Position numbers and translations under genes: made by a program
Origin: Nocardia sp.
GTDB taxonomy: Bacteria; Actinomycetota; Actinomycetes; Mycobacteriales; Mycobacteriaceae
Direction: 5' to 3'
Length of the DNA stretch: 64,000 nucleotides
Assembly: GCF_025465275.1 (NCBI RefSeq)
Contig: NZ_JAODNK010000025.1
Coordinates: 1-64,000 of the forward strand
The notes under the pieces: generated by a model
The model's input: only the letters and a program-made list of their open reading frames with translations
Database searches by the model: none
Told to the model about the DNA's origin: nothing
Part shown: positions 33,813 to 49,295 of the stretch, in pieces
Position numbering within the stretch: the first letter of the stretch is position 1
Layout: each line of letters starts with the position of its first letter

Positions 33813-34388
33813 TCACGCGGGGAGAACGACGACCCGTCGGCTCGGCTCCACGCCTTCGCTCTCGCTGATGACGCCGTCGACGGCGGCCACCGCGTCGTGC
33901 ACGATCTTGCGCTCGAACGGAGTCATGGGGGTGAGCGCCTCACGCTCCCCGGACTCCAGCACCCGCTTGGCCGCCTCGGTGCCGAGCGCACTCAGCTCCT
34001 CGCGACGGCCGGCCCGCCAGCCCGCGACATCCAGCATGAGACGGCTGCGCACGCCGGTCGACTGCTGCACGGCCAGCCGGGTCAGCTCCTGTAGCGCGTC
34101 CAGCACCTCGCCGCGACGGCCCACCAGTTTGTCCAGATCCTTGCCACCGTCGATGCTCACGATGGCGCGATCGCCGTCGACGTCGAGATCGATATCGCCG
34201 TCGAAGTCGAGGACATCGAGCAACTGCTCCAGGTAGTCGCCCGCGATCTCACCCTCTTCGATGAGTGCTTCTTCGGCATCCACCACGGTCTCGGTCGATG
34301 CCTCCGCCGCTGCCTCATCAACAGATCCAGCCGGTGCCGCCGTCGCAGCAGTCACAGTGGGGTCCCCTCCGTCTGTTTCAACAGTCAT
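33813..34388 (-). CDS. Jag/KhpB family R3H RNA-binding protein
   Basis: KH-like LDKLVGRRGEVLDALQELTRLAVQ, R3H region REALTPMTPFERKIVHDAV. Confidence 0.9.
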   Translation of the reverse strand: MTVETDGGDPTVTAATAAPAGSVDEAAAEASTETVVDAEEALIEEGEIAGDYLEQLLDVLDFDGDIDLDVDGDRAIVSIDGGKDLDKLVGRRGEVLDALQELTRLAVQQSTGVRSRLMLDVAGWRAGRREELSALGTEAAKRVLESGEREALTPMTPFERKIVHDAVAAVDGVISESEGVEPSRRVVVLPA

Positions 34389-34435
34389 TGTTGTTCCTTC
34401 ATCTGGAGTTGTCGGCGCAGGGCGCCACGAGAAGA

Positions 34436-35533
34436 TCAGCGGCGCCGCTTCTGGTTGGCGCGACCACGGTTGCCGGACCGCTTCTTGGCCTGATTCGAGT
34501 TCGGCTTCGACTGATTCGAGTTCGGCTTGGAGCCGTTCTGCGCGGACTGCGGCGCATCGGACTTCGCCATATCGACCCCGTTGGAGTCGACCACGGGCGC
34601 GTCCTCGACAGCCGTCTTCTTACGCGTATCGACCGGCCTGGCACCCGGCTTCGGCGCATTCTGCGCGCGACGCTCCAGGGCAATGTTCTTCTTCTCGTCG
34701 TCTTCCTTCTCCATACGACCGAAGACGAGATGCTGCTGCGCGTAGGTCCAGATGTTGTTGGAGACCCAGTAGAGCAGGATGGCGATCGGCAGGAACGGAC
34801 CACCGACGATGACGCCCAGCGGGAACACGTACAGCGCCAGCTTGTTCATCATGGCGGCCTGCGGGTTGGCGGCGGCCGCCTCGCTCTGCCGCTGCACCGA
34901 GGCGCGCGCGTTGAAGTGCGTCGCCAGTCCGGCGATGATCATCAGCGGGATGGAGACGGCCGCGATGGCCACCTTGCTGGGCACGCCGCCGTACTGGGCG
35001 AACGACTCCAGCACATTCGCCTTCTCGGTCATGAAGCCCGAGAGGGGAGCGCCGAAAAGCCGTGCCGTAAGGAAGGATTGAACGTCGCCCGCGCTGAAGA
35101 TGTAGTTCGCGGTGTGCGCATTCTGCTCCGGCGTCATGCCGATCTGACCGATACCGGTACCGGTGCGGTTGAACGAGCGCAGCACATGGAACAGGCCGAG
35201 GAAGACCGGCACCTGCAGCAGCACGGGCAGGCAGCCCATGAGCGGGTTGAAGCCGTGATCCTTCTGCAGCTTCTGCATCTCGACCGTCATCTGCTGACGG
35301 TCGTTCTTGTACTTCTTCTGCAGTTCCTTGATCTGCGGCTGCAGCTCCTGCATCTGCTTCGTGGTGCGGACCTGCTTGACGAACGGCTTGTACAGCACCA
35401 ACCGCAGCGTGAATACGAGGAACACCACCGACAGCGCCCAGGCGAACCCGCTGTCCTTGCCGAGCACGAACCCGAAGGCTTGGTGCCAGAACCACAGAAT
35501 GGCCGACACCGGGTAGTAGATGAAATCGAGCAC
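34436..35533 (-). CDS. yidC: membrane protein insertase YidC
   Basis: [16 protein letters not shown]..., [19 protein letters not shown]. Confidence 0.95.
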   Translation of the reverse strand: MLDFIYYPVSAILWFWHQAFGFVLGKDSGFAWALSVVFLVFTLRLVLYKPFVKQVRTTKQMQELQPQIKELQKKYKNDRQQMTVEMQKLQKDHGFNPLMGCLPVLLQVPVFLGLFHVLRSFNRTGTGIGQIGMTPEQNAHTANYIFSAGDVQSFLTARLFGAPLSGFMTEKANVLESFAQYGGVPSKVAIAAVSIPLMIIAGLATHFNARASVQRQSEAAAANPQAAMMNKLALYVFPLGVIVGGPFLPIAILLYWVSNNIWTYAQQHLVFGRMEKEDDEKKNIALERRAQNAPKPGARPVDTRKKTAVEDAPVVDSNGVDMAKSDAPQSAQNGSKPNSNQSKPNSNQAKKRSGNRGRANQKRRR

Positions 35534-35537
35534 GGCG

Positions 35538-35864
35538 TTATGTACTCCCGTCGTTCGTATCGCCGGTCACCGCGGACGATGACCCTTCATAGGCTGCTGC
35601 CGCGTGCCGGTGTCGTGAAGCACGTTCCGGTACGGGGTCCCACCCACCAGGGTGCCAGGGCGCGCATTTCGCAAGACGCACGGCTGCCAGTCCGAGTCCG
35701 ACGAACAGACCGCGCGTGCGCAGTGCGGTGACCGCGTACTCGCTACACGTGGGAGTGAAGCGACATGTCGGCATGCGGGTGGGGGAGATGTAGGTCCGAT
35801 ACAGCTCGATGAGGAATATCAGAGCTTTGGCCGGTAAGCGGGCCGCCGCGCGCAGCGCGTTCAT
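35538..35864 (-). CDS. yidD: membrane protein insertion efficiency factor YidD
   Basis: [35 protein letters not shown]. Confidence 0.93.
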   Translation of the reverse strand: MNALRAAARLPAKALIFLIELYRTYISPTRMPTCRFTPTCSEYAVTALRTRGLFVGLGLAAVRLAKCAPWHPGGWDPVPERASRHRHAAAAYEGSSSAVTGDTNDGST

Positions 35865-36265
35865 GACTCGCTTGATTCACTGGAAGCCACAGAATCGGCC
35901 AGGGTGCCGAGTTTGCGCAGCCCACCACGAATCTGCCGTTCGAGCTCGGCGGAGGAGGCGGCCGCGGCGCCCGGCAGGGCGCGCAGCACGATATCCGTGC
36001 AGTCGGGCAGTTCCGCCGCGACGCCTGCACAGATATGACGCAGGCGGCGGGCCACCCGGTGGCGAACCACCGCGTTACCCACCGCCTTGCTGACGATCAA
36101 GCCGAAACGCGGACCGCCCACCCGTATGGATGGTTGCGGCCCGCTGGACTGATCGTCGTGTAGCAGTACGTGCACAACGAGATCCCGCTTCCCGATCCGC
36201 CGGCCCTGGCGCACCGTCCGGGAAAAGTCGGTACGCCGGTGCAGCCGATACGGCTCAGGCAGCAC
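35861..36265 (-). CDS. rnpA: ribonuclease P protein component
   Basis: HRRTDFSRTVRQGRRIG...GNAVVRHRVARRLRHIC. Confidence 0.95.
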   Translation of the reverse strand: MLPEPYRLHRRTDFSRTVRQGRRIGKRDLVVHVLLHDDQSSGPQPSIRVGGPRFGLIVSKAVGNAVVRHRVARRLRHICAGVAAELPDCTDIVLRALPGAAAASSAELERQIRGGLRKLGTLADSVASSESSES

Positions 36266-36333
36266 CGATGCGTCCGGCGCAGTGCGGGTGGAGAAGAGAA
36301 CGGAAGTCGTTCATAGAGCCGTGCATGGGACCC

Positions 36334-36371
36334 CACGGCGAGCCGTGCTTACGCCGCCACGGCGAGCCGTG
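36334..36371. repeat. 24-bp tandem repeat of a CACGGCGAGCCGTG hairpin in the rpmH-rnpA spacer
   Basis: CACGGCGAGCCGTG at 36334-36347 and 36358-36371; each self-complementary (CACGGC/GCCGTG). Confidence 0.85.
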
Positions 36372-36399
36372 AACAAGCCGCCGCATCCGGGGTTCCGAA

Positions 36400-36543
36400 T
36401 CAGGCAGTCAGCTTGTCGCGGCCCTTGCCACGACGCGCCGACACGATGGCGCGACCCGCACGGGTACGCATCCGGAGACGGAAGCCGTGGACGCGCGCCC
36501 GACGACGGTTGTTCGGCTGGAACGTCCGCTTGCCCTTGGCCAC
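36400..36543 (-). CDS. rpmH: 50S ribosomal protein L34 (47 aa, GTG start; absent from the supplied ORF track)
   Basis: Minus-strand translation [47 protein letters not shown]. Confidence 0.97.
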   Translation of the reverse strand: MAKGKRTFQPNNRRRARVHGFRLRMRTRAGRAIVSARRGKGRDKLTA

Positions 36544-36995
36544 GGTCAACACTCCTCATAGGTGGGGGCGTCGGTTGACGCCCGAAGTTTTTCGGTGAAA
36601 CGGTGTTGCAACGCGACGAATCAGATCCATCGGTGCAAATACCCTTGTCGGCACGGGCAGCACACAGCCGCCACCGCACCATAGGGTGACTGTAGAAGGG
36701 TACTGATCTGCTGGACGAGGGTCAAACTCGGGGGTAGGGACCGGACAACTGATCTCGTAAGGTCCGGGTAACTCCCGGGGTACCCCCAAAATCGGTTCGG
36801 CTCCCACCCGGCGGCACGCGTGCCCAGGTGTCAACGGCTCCCCAGCTGTGCGCCAAAGTTCCGGGGAGGCGGAATGGTGTACGGTCCTTGGCAGACGTCA
36901 CCCGACCTAGCGTGTAGTTGCCAGCTGATTGCTGAAGAACCGCAGGTCTACGTCCGTTTGGGGGGATTCGACGGGATGCGACACGCATCCCCAGG

Positions 36996-37027
36996 TTGTC
37001 CACATCTGTGGATAATTGTGTGGAAAC
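36996..37027. promoter_or_regulatory. DnaA box cluster upstream of dnaA
   Basis: TTGTCCACA (36996-37004), TGTGGATAA (37007-37015), TGTGGAAAC (37019-37027). Confidence 0.9.
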
Positions 37028-37147
37028 ACCCTTGGAGTGGCATATTCGTGTGGCTGACGGTCCTCGTCGTCGCCCGGTTACCTGGGGGAATCGAGCAGTC
37101 GCCGCCCGTCTGCTCCAATCGACATTGCTCCGGGGAGGACTACGTTC

Positions 37148-39049
37148 GTGGACGACGAGCAGAATGTGCTGACAGCTGTCTGGCCCGAGGTGATCGCCGA
37201 ACTCGCGAGCGGCTCGGCCGACGGCGAGATCCAGCCGGTCAGCAAGGCGCACAAAGCATGGCTCGGCATCATCGAACCGATCACCTTCGCACAGGGATTC
37301 GCCCTGCTCTCGGTACCCGGAACCATGGCGCAGGAGGTGGTGGAACGCGATCTGCGCGAGCCCATTCTGCGGTCCCTGGCCCGCCGTGGACTCCAGGTGG
37401 AGGGCCTCGGTGTCCGGATCAGGGCACAGCAGAATTCCCCGGTCGACCGGTCGCCGAACGCACCCCGCCATGCCCGCATGACCTCCCGCCCGGAACGCCC
37501 GCGCGAGCCCGATCGGGCGCAGCTGGGCTACCAGCCCGCACCCCCCGCGCAGCCGCCGGCCGAGCGTCCACAGCAGCACTACCAGGAGCGGCCCGAGTAT
37601 TCACAGCCGCGCTACGCACCCGCGCAGGACTACCCCTCGGAGTACACCGAGCGCGATGCTTATCCACCTGTGGAATTCGGACAGCCACAGATGGCCGAAC
37701 AGTTGCCGGCACCGCAGCCGGAGCCGCAGCAGCCTCCTCGCCGGCGCGAGAACCACCGGCCACCGGCCATGCCGCCCGGGCAGGAATCGCTGTTCTCGCC
37801 GGAGCCCACCCCGCAATTCCAGGAACCACAGCCCACTCCGCAGTTCCAGGAGCAGCAGCAGTTCCAGGAACCGCAGCCCGAGCCCATGCCGGCGCAGCCC
37901 ACCCGCCGGCCGGTGGACGAGGACCGGGATCGGGACGACGAGCCGGTGGTCAATGCTCGCAACTCGTGGCCGACGTATTTCAACAAGTCGCCCGAGCGGG
38001 AGGCGCCGCAGCCGTCCTCGGCCAACAGCCTGAACGCCAAGTACACCTTCGAGACCTTCGTCATCGGCGCCTCGAACCGGTTCGCGCATGCGGCCGCGGT
38101 CGCCATCGCGGAGGCTCCGGCCCGCGCTTACAACCCGCTGTTCGTTTGGGGCGCTTCAGGTTTGGGCAAAACGCACCTGCTGCACGCGGCCGGTCACTAT
38201 GCCCAGCGGCTGTTCCCCGGCATGCGGGTGAAGTACGTATCCACCGAGGAATTCACCAACGACTTCATCAACTCGCTGCGCGACGACCGGAAGGTGGCGT
38301 TCAAGCGCCGCTACCGGGAGACCGACATCCTGCTGGTGGACGACATCCAGTTCATCGAGGGTAAGGAAGGTATCCAGGAGGAGTTCTTCCACACCTTCAA
38401 CACCCTGCACAACGCCAACAAGCAAATCGTGGTGTCCTCGGACCGGCCGCCCAAGCAGCTGGCCACCCTGGAGGAGCGGCTGCGCACCCGCTTCGAATGG
38501 GGCCTCATCACCGATGTGCAGCCGCCCGAGCTGGAGACGCGGATCGCGATTCTGCGTAAGAAGGCCCGGATGGATCGCCTGGATGTGCCGCACGACGTCA
38601 TGGAGCTCATCGCCACGCGGGTGGAGCGCAATATCCGCGAGCTGGAGGGTGCGCTCATCCGGGTGACGGCGTTCGCCTCGCTCAACGGGCAGCCGCTGGA
38701 CCTGTCGCTGGCCGAGGTGGTGCTGCGGGATCTCATGCCCGACGCCGCCACCATGGAGATCACGGCGTCCACGATCATGGCCGTGACCGCGGAGTACTTC
38801 AACACCACGCTCGAGGAACTGACCGGTCCCGGTAAGGCCCGGCCGCTGGCGCAGGCCCGGCAGATCGCCATGTACCTGTGCCGCGAACTGACCGACCTAT
38901 CCCTGCCCAAGATCGGCCAGGCCTTCGGCCGTGACCACACGACGGTCATGTACGCCGACAAGAAGGTGCGCAAGGAGATGACCGAGCGCCGGCGGGTGTA
39001 CGACCAGGTTCAGGAACTCACAGCCCGAATTAAACAGCGCTCGCGCTGA
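37148..39049 (+). CDS. dnaA: chromosomal replication initiator DnaA
   Basis: [52 protein letters not shown]. Confidence 0.98.
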   Translation: MDDEQNVLTAVWPEVIAELASGSADGEIQPVSKAHKAWLGIIEPITFAQGFALLSVPGTMAQEVVERDLREPILRSLARRGLQVEGLGVRIRAQQNSPVDRSPNAPRHARMTSRPERPREPDRAQLGYQPAPPAQPPAERPQQHYQERPEYSQPRYAPAQDYPSEYTERDAYPPVEFGQPQMAEQLPAPQPEPQQPPRRRENHRPPAMPPGQESLFSPEPTPQFQEPQPTPQFQEQQQFQEPQPEPMPAQPTRRPVDEDRDRDDEPVVNARNSWPTYFNKSPEREAPQPSSANSLNAKYTFETFVIGASNRFAHAAAVAIAEAPARAYNPLFVWGASGLGKTHLLHAAGHYAQRLFPGMRVKYVSTEEFTNDFINSLRDDRKVAFKRRYRETDILLVDDIQFIEGKEGIQEEFFHTFNTLHNANKQIVVSSDRPPKQLATLEERLRTRFEWGLITDVQPPELETRIAILRKKARMDRLDVPHDVMELIATRVERNIRELEGALIRVTAFASLNGQPLDLSLAEVVLRDLMPDAATMEITASTIMAVTAEYFNTTLEELTGPGKARPLAQARQIAMYLCRELTDLSLPKIGQAFGRDHTTVMYADKKVRKEMTERRRVYDQVQELTARIKQRSR

Positions 39050-39059
39050 TCCACAACTA

Positions 39060-39099
39060 ACAGACCCCCACGTCTCCTGACGTGGGGGTCTGCTGTTTT
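39060..39099 (+). terminator. dnaA terminator
   Basis: CAGACCCCCACG-tctcctga-CGTGGGGGTCTG followed by ctgtttt. Confidence 0.85.
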
Positions 39100-39857
39100 C
39101 GGGGCTGTGGATTCCTCGAGTAAACGTTGTGGAATCCTCGAGGAAACTCCTAGTTGTCCACCGGTTCGCTCACAGGGCTCTACTAACAGGGGTGCACAAC
39201 TAGTAGTGCACAGTTCCCACAGGTTGATTCATCCTCGAGGTCTGACCTGCGCGGATGGGAGTTGTGCCCTGTGGATTCCTCGAGGAGTCCCATGGGAGTC
39301 CTCGAGGAAACTGGCAGTTGTCCACCGTTTTGCCCCCATGTGCGCAGGTGCCCCGGAAACCGTGGAGCAACTCGAGGATGACTCGAGGATGAATGTGGAA
39401 ACTGGCAGTGACTCCACAGCCATCGGCTGTTCATCCTCGAGACACCCTCGAGACATCCACACGCCGCCACACCCTCCGAGCTGCAGAAAGGGGGGAAGTC
39501 CACAGATTCCACACCGCCTACTACTACTTCATTTCTCTCTAATTAGAATTCTCTTTTAAAACAGGTGTGTGGAAAGTCGGGTGGGGAGCGAACAGATCGC
39601 TGGGATCGCTCCCCGGCTTCATGAACAAGCTAGAGACGCCTGGACGACAAGGGCCGAGCCGCGAACCGGGAAGTCCCGAGTCCTGAGCCGCGACGGGCTG
39701 TCCTACGAAATCGGACAGTCGGACCCTCCGACCCGGCGCGCGCAGATCGCGGGTACGGTTTGATGTCGGCCCCCTGTGCGAGACTGCATGGGTTCCAGGG
39801 GGAAGTAGCCCCTGAAGAATTCAGTTCACTTACTGCTGGGAGAGGACAGACCGGGCG
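39100..39857. other. oriC: oriC (dnaA-dnaN intergenic region)
   Basis: Multiple DnaA boxes (TTGTCCACC 39154-39162 and 39318-39326, TTCCACACC 39507-39515, others), AT-rich block 39527-39563, nine CTCGAG palindromes. Confidence 0.93.
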
Positions 39858-41027
39858 ATGGAGCTTGCAAGCATGAAGTTTCGAGTCGCTCGCGAGGACT
39901 TCGCCGAATCCGTAGCTTGGGTGGCCCGCAGCCTGCCGTCGCGGCCTCCGGTGCCTGTGCTCGGCGGTGTGCTCCTCGTGGCCGATGAAGATGGTCTTAC
40001 CGTGTCCGGCTTCGACTACGAGGTCTCCGCGCAGATGCGGGTGGCCGCCGAGGTCGCCGGACCCGGGCAGGTGCTGGTCTCGGGCCGCCTCCTGGCCGAT
40101 ATCACCAAATCACTGCCCAACAAGCCGGTCGATGTTTCGGTGGACGGCACGCGGGTGCTGATCGCCTGTGGCAGTGCGAAGTTCTCGCTGCCGACCATGC
40201 CGGTCGAGGATTATCCCCAGCTTCCCGAACTTCCTCCCCAGACCGGTGAGCTCTCCGTGGATCTGTTCTCCGAGGCTGTCGGTCAGGTCGCCGTGGCCGC
40301 GGGTCGCGATGACACGCTGCCCATGCTCACCGGCATCCGGGTCGAGATCGAGGGCCCGAAGGTGGTGCTCGCCGCGACCGACCGTTTCCGGCTGGCCGTA
40401 CGTGAGCTGGAGTGGAATCCGGGTCGTGCGGATGTGGAGACCGCGGTACTGGTCCCGGCTCGCACCCTGTCCGAGGCGGGTAAGACGCTCGGCTCCTCCG
40501 ACAAGCCGGTGCAGCTGGCGTTCGGTACCGGTTCCGACGGCCTGCTGGGCATTGTGAACGGCGGTCGCCGAACCACCACGCGCCTGCTCGATGCCGAATT
40601 CCCCAAGTTCCGGCAATTGCTCCCCAAGGAGCACACCTCCATCGCGACGCTCTCGGTGAGCCAGCTGGTCGAGGCCATCAAGCGTGTGGCCCTGGTGGCC
40701 GAGCGCGGCGCCCAGGTGCGAATGGAGTTCTCCGAGGAGGGCCTGCTGCTCTCCGCCGGCGGTGACGATGCCGGTCGCGCCGAGGAGTGGCTGGAGGCCG
40801 ACTTCCGCGGTGAATCGCTGACCATCGCCTTCAACCCGGGTTACCTGGTGGACGGTCTGGGCGCGCTGCGCACCGATAAGGTCACCTTCGGTTTCACCAC
40901 CCCCAGCCGTCCGGCCGTATTCGTGCCGACGCCGGAAGAGGATCCGGCGCAGCTGGATTCGGGTGCCTTCGCGGCGCTGGCCAGTAATTACATCTACCTG
41001 TTGATGCCGGTGCGGTTGCCGGGCTGA
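39858..41027 (+). CDS. dnaN: DNA polymerase III beta sliding clamp
   Basis: [18 protein letters not shown]-terminal [10 protein letters not shown]. Confidence 0.98.
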   Translation: MELASMKFRVAREDFAESVAWVARSLPSRPPVPVLGGVLLVADEDGLTVSGFDYEVSAQMRVAAEVAGPGQVLVSGRLLADITKSLPNKPVDVSVDGTRVLIACGSAKFSLPTMPVEDYPQLPELPPQTGELSVDLFSEAVGQVAVAAGRDDTLPMLTGIRVEIEGPKVVLAATDRFRLAVRELEWNPGRADVETAVLVPARTLSEAGKTLGSSDKPVQLAFGTGSDGLLGIVNGGRRTTTRLLDAEFPKFRQLLPKEHTSIATLSVSQLVEAIKRVALVAERGAQVRMEFSEEGLLLSAGGDDAGRAEEWLEADFRGESLTIAFNPGYLVDGLGALRTDKVTFGFTTPSRPAVFVPTPEEDPAQLDSGAFAALASNYIYLLMPVRLPG

Positions 41028-41176
41028 TTCCAGCGCGGGTCGGCGGAGCACTGTGCACAGTGTTGGCAAACCTGTGAAAAACTCGGCACACGTAGAGGGT
41101 TCGCCTCTCGGTGCCGGGTTTTTTGCACTGCACGGGGGAGTTGTCCCCAGGTCGAAGGGAACGGTGGACTGACCGG

Positions 41177-42349
41177 ATGTACGTGCGGACCCTGTCGCTG
41201 CGCGATTTCCGGTCCTGGGAGGCCGCCGAGCTCGAATTACCACCGGGTCGAACGGTTTTCCTGGGTTCCAACGGCAACGGCAAGACGAATCTGATCGAGG
41301 CCGTCGGCTATCTGTCCACACTCGGTTCCCACCGGGTGTCGGCCGATGCCCCGCTCATCCGGCTGGGTGCGCAGCGCGCCCGGATCGGCGCGACCGTGGT
41401 GAATACCGGTCGTGAGTTGCGGGTGGATATGGAGCTCAATCAGGGCTCCGCGAATCGTGCGCAGATCAATCGTTCGCCGGTGCGGCGGCCACGCGAGATT
41501 CTGGGGATTCTGCAGACGGTGTTGTTCGCGCCGGAGGATCTGGCGCTGGTGCGCGGCGACCCGTCCGAGCGCCGTCGGTTCCTGGACGAGCTGGCCACCG
41601 CGCAATTGCCGCGGCTGGCCGGTGTGCGCGCGGATTACGACAAGGTGCTGCGGCAGCGTTCAGCGCTGTTGAAAACCGCTGGGCGGCATGCGCGTTCCGG
41701 GTCGCGCGGTGCGGAGTTGAGCACCCTCGATGTGTGGGACGGGCATCTCGCGGCGCACGGCGCGGTGCTGCTGGCGCATCGGCTGCAATTGGTCCACGAA
41801 CTTTATCCACATCTTGCACAGGCCTATGGATCGATTGCGCCGGAGTCGCGACCTGCGTCGATCGCCTACCGAAGTGGTTATCTGCCTGTGGAATTCCAGG
41901 ATCCGGCGCGGACACCGGAGCCCGGTGACGACGAGGCGCTGGAAGCGATTCTGCTGCGCGAGTTGGGGAATGCGCGCCAGAAGGAATTGGAACGCGGGGT
42001 GTGTCTGGTCGGTCCGCATCGTGACGATCTGGAACTGATGCTGGGCTCCGCCCCCGCCAAGGGTTTCTCCAGTCACGGCGAGTCCTGGTCGTTCGCACTG
42101 GCTTTGCGTCTCGGCGCGTTCGAGCTGCTGCGGACGGCGGGCACCGATCCGGTGCTGATTCTCGATGATGTGTTCGCTGAACTGGATCGCCGTCGCCGTG
42201 CCGCGCTGGCGGCCGTGGCCGCCGGGGCCGAGCAGGTATTGATCACGGCCGCGGTGGCGGAGGACGTGCCGGCGGAGCTGGCGGCGACGCCGCTGCGGGT
42301 AGAGACCACCGGCGAGGCCGATCAGCGGGTGTCCCGAATCGCGGAGTAG
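41177..42349 (+). CDS. recF: DNA replication/repair protein RecF
   Basis: [58 protein letters not shown]. Confidence 0.97.
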   Translation: MYVRTLSLRDFRSWEAAELELPPGRTVFLGSNGNGKTNLIEAVGYLSTLGSHRVSADAPLIRLGAQRARIGATVVNTGRELRVDMELNQGSANRAQINRSPVRRPREILGILQTVLFAPEDLALVRGDPSERRRFLDELATAQLPRLAGVRADYDKVLRQRSALLKTAGRHARSGSRGAELSTLDVWDGHLAAHGAVLLAHRLQLVHELYPHLAQAYGSIAPESRPASIAYRSGYLPVEFQDPARTPEPGDDEALEAILLRELGNARQKELERGVCLVGPHRDDLELMLGSAPAKGFSSHGESWSFALALRLGAFELLRTAGTDPVLILDDVFAELDRRRRAALAAVAAGAEQVLITAAVAEDVPAELAATPLRVETTGEADQRVSRIAE

Positions 42350-42496
42350 CCGATCGGCTGGTGGCGCGAGTGCGACATCACGGCCTCGCCGAGCGTGTCT
42401 GTCGGCAGGATGCGGCAGAATCGCCGGGAACGAACCGATGATCTCCACAGCAGGTGATTTCCGAGTGGACCACCGCGCCGACGAAGGGATGAGTGC

Positions 42497-43099
42497 ATGG
42501 CCGATCAGTCGCCAGCCGCCGATCCCGGCCGTCCGGCCGCAGCCGTGCCCGGTGCGCCCGGCGCCGCCGGTCCCGAATCCGAGCTGCGCGGTGTGGATCT
42601 GGCCCGTCGAGCGCTGGAGGAGGCGCGCGCCGCCGCTCGTGCCGCCGGTAAGTCCGTCGGCCAGGGTCGTGCGTCACCGCGTACCGGCGGGGTGCGGGCA
42701 CTCCGGGGCCGCCGCCGCGGCTGGTCCGGTTCGGGGCCCGACGAGCGTGATCCGCAATTGCTCGGCGCACTGACCGGAAAGCTGGCCAAGGGGCGCGGCT
42801 GGTCCGGCAAGGTCGCCGAGGGCATGGTGTTCGGCCAGTGGGCCAAGGTGGTGGGGGAGGACATCGCCTCCCATGCGCAGCCGGTGTCGCTGGAGAACAA
42901 TGTGCTGAGCATCCAGGCGGAGTCGACCGCGTGGGCGACGCAGCTGCGGATGTTCCAGTCGCAGATTCTGGCCAAGATCGCCGCTGCGGTGGGGCACGGG
43001 ATCGTCACGCAGTTGCGTATCAACGGCCCGATCGCGCCGAGTTGGCGCAAGGGTGAGCGTCACGTGAAGGGACGCGGTCCGCGCGACACGTACGGGTAA
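42497..43099 (+). CDS. DciA-family (DUF721) protein
   Basis: Position recF-gyr[45 protein letters not shown]. Confidence 0.9.
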   Translation: MADQSPAADPGRPAAAVPGAPGAAGPESELRGVDLARRALEEARAAARAAGKSVGQGRASPRTGGVRALRGRRRGWSGSGPDERDPQLLGALTGKLAKGRGWSGKVAEGMVFGQWAKVVGEDIASHAQPVSLENNVLSIQAESTAWATQLRMFQSQILAKIAAAVGHGIVTQLRINGPIAPSWRKGERHVKGRGPRDTYG

Positions 43100-43147
43100 C
43101 CGCTCGGAATCGCTTGTGCGGCAACCCCGCTGTCCTGGTCAGCTGAC

Positions 43148-43163
43148 CGTTTCACGTGGAACA
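43148..43163 (+). promoter_or_regulatory. parS site (two mismatches)
   Basis: CGTTTCACGTGGAACA upstream of gyrB. Confidence 0.7.
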
Positions 43164-43397
43164 TCGCCGAAAACGGCGGGCCCGGCAAACTGTGCGCGAC
43201 GTCTCCGCAACTCGATCTTCGCGCACTTCGTCGCTAACTCGTCGTTCGGCCCGCTCGATAGCCCGCTGAAGCTCTCCGGACCCCCGTCACCCATGACCGG
43301 ACATATTGCTGGTCGATTTCACGCACCTACGGCGCACACAGGGGTGTCATAGGTGCATTCTGTGTCGGTCGTACCAGTAGGATGTAGGAGTAACTAG

Positions 43398-45575
<2,178 letters not shown>

Positions 45576-45581
45576 CGGAGC

Positions 45582-45616
45582 CAGGGGTTAGGGGTTCGAT
45601 TCCCCTGACCCCCACC
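45582..45616 (+). other. tRNA T-arm-like hairpin in gyrB-gyrA spacer
   Basis: GGGGTTAGGGG-TTCGATT-CCCCTGACCCC (11-bp stem with one T-G wobble, T-loop sequence) + CACC; 25 nt (45582-45606) identical to tRNA-Ala 49590-49614. Confidence 0.85.
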
Positions 45617-45660
45617 TGCGTCGAGTACCTCCCCAAAAGACTTCCTACGGAGACCAATTC

Positions 45661-48174
<2,514 letters not shown>

Positions 48175-48218
48175 TTTCACCCCAGCAGCGGCGGCACAAC
48201 GGATCGAAGGATTCACCA

Positions 48219-49172
48219 TTGACCAATCAGCCGAATGACCAGCGTGGTCATGCCAATGGCGTGACCGAGAGAATCGCTCCGTCTCCGATTCCGCCGCGGC
48301 CTATTCCGCGACCGGGTTCGGGAAACGAGGGCGGTGTGCCGCAATCCAACGAGATGCCGGACAACTCCGGCGATTTCGCGCCGGAGGCCACCGGGCGAAT
48401 GAGCGATCCGACGGAGGTGACCGCCCCCGAAGGCGTGGACGGTCAGTCCGGTGGCTCGCCCTACCAGGACGGCGGGTGGTCGCAGCTGCCGCAGCGGGAA
48501 CCGCAGTCCAACCTGTACCGGCCGGGTCAGGCCCCCACCACCGGCAGGCCCGGCAGTGTGGGCCTGAACGCCGGTGTCTCCAATGCGCGCACCACCGCCG
48601 ATCTGGCGGCCAAGGCGGCACGCAAGGAGGCCGCCATGGTGAAGTCCGTCGGCATCGACGGACCCACCCGCAGCATCGCCCGGCCGGAACTGGTGAAGGA
48701 TCTGCCGGATCTGTCGGAGATGCGGCACCCGCTGCCCCCGCCGGAGCCCATTCCGCCGTCCGGTCCGGTATCGCCGTCCGCTCCGGCGGCGGTGGCCGCC
48801 GCGGCCGCCAGCGGTGAGCCGCTGCGGGCGACCGTGCAGGTGCGCCATATCGACCCGTGGTCCACGTTGAAGGTGTCGCTGGTCATCAGCGTCGCCCTGT
48901 TCTTCGTGTGGATGCTGGCGGTCGGCCTGCTGTACCTGGTGCTCGAGGGCATGGGTGTGTGGGGCCGGCTCAACAGCACCTTCACCGACATGGTGTCGGA
49001 CAGCTCCTCCTCGGGGCTGATCGATGCCGGCACGGTGTTCGGCTACGCGAGTGTCATCGGTCTCATCAATGTGGTGTTGCTGACAGCACTTTCGACGGTC
49101 GGCGTGTTCGTCTACAACCAGTGCACCGATCTGGTCGGCGGCATTCAGGTGACCCTGTCGGACCCCGACTAG
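48219..49172 (+). CDS. DUF3566 domain-containing membrane protein
   Basis: Downstream of gyrA; two TM segments, [35 protein letters not shown]. Confidence 0.9.
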   Translation: MTNQPNDQRGHANGVTERIAPSPIPPRPIPRPGSGNEGGVPQSNEMPDNSGDFAPEATGRMSDPTEVTAPEGVDGQSGGSPYQDGGWSQLPQREPQSNLYRPGQAPTTGRPGSVGLNAGVSNARTTADLAAKAARKEAAMVKSVGIDGPTRSIARPELVKDLPDLSEMRHPLPPPEPIPPSGPVSPSAPAAVAAAAASGEPLRATVQVRHIDPWSTLKVSLVISVALFFVWMLAVGLLYLVLEGMGVWGRLNSTFTDMVSDSSSSGLIDAGTVFGYASVIGLINVVLLTALSTVGVFVYNQCTDLVGGIQVTLSDPD

Positions 49173-49295
49173 AGGTTCTTCGAAACGGCTGGTCCCGCCT
49201 GTGATTTCAGGACGGTGACCAGCCGTTTTGCGTATCCGCGCTTCCTTCGGGTAATCTTCAGCCTCGGTTCGGGTGACACATTCGGACCAGGATGA

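Noticed and set aside
36311-36682. Minus-strand 123-aa ORF over rpmH
   Set aside because: Out of frame with L34, which is unambiguous in the neighbouring frame.
39100-39500. CRISPR-like reading of the regularly spaced CTCGAG motif
   Set aside because: Repeat core is only ~8 bp, spacings are irregular and there are no cas genes; better explained as a binding-site array.
39569-39763. 64-aa ORF in oriC-dnaN spacer
   Set aside because: No RBS or recognisable sequence; likely chance ORF in the dnaN leader.
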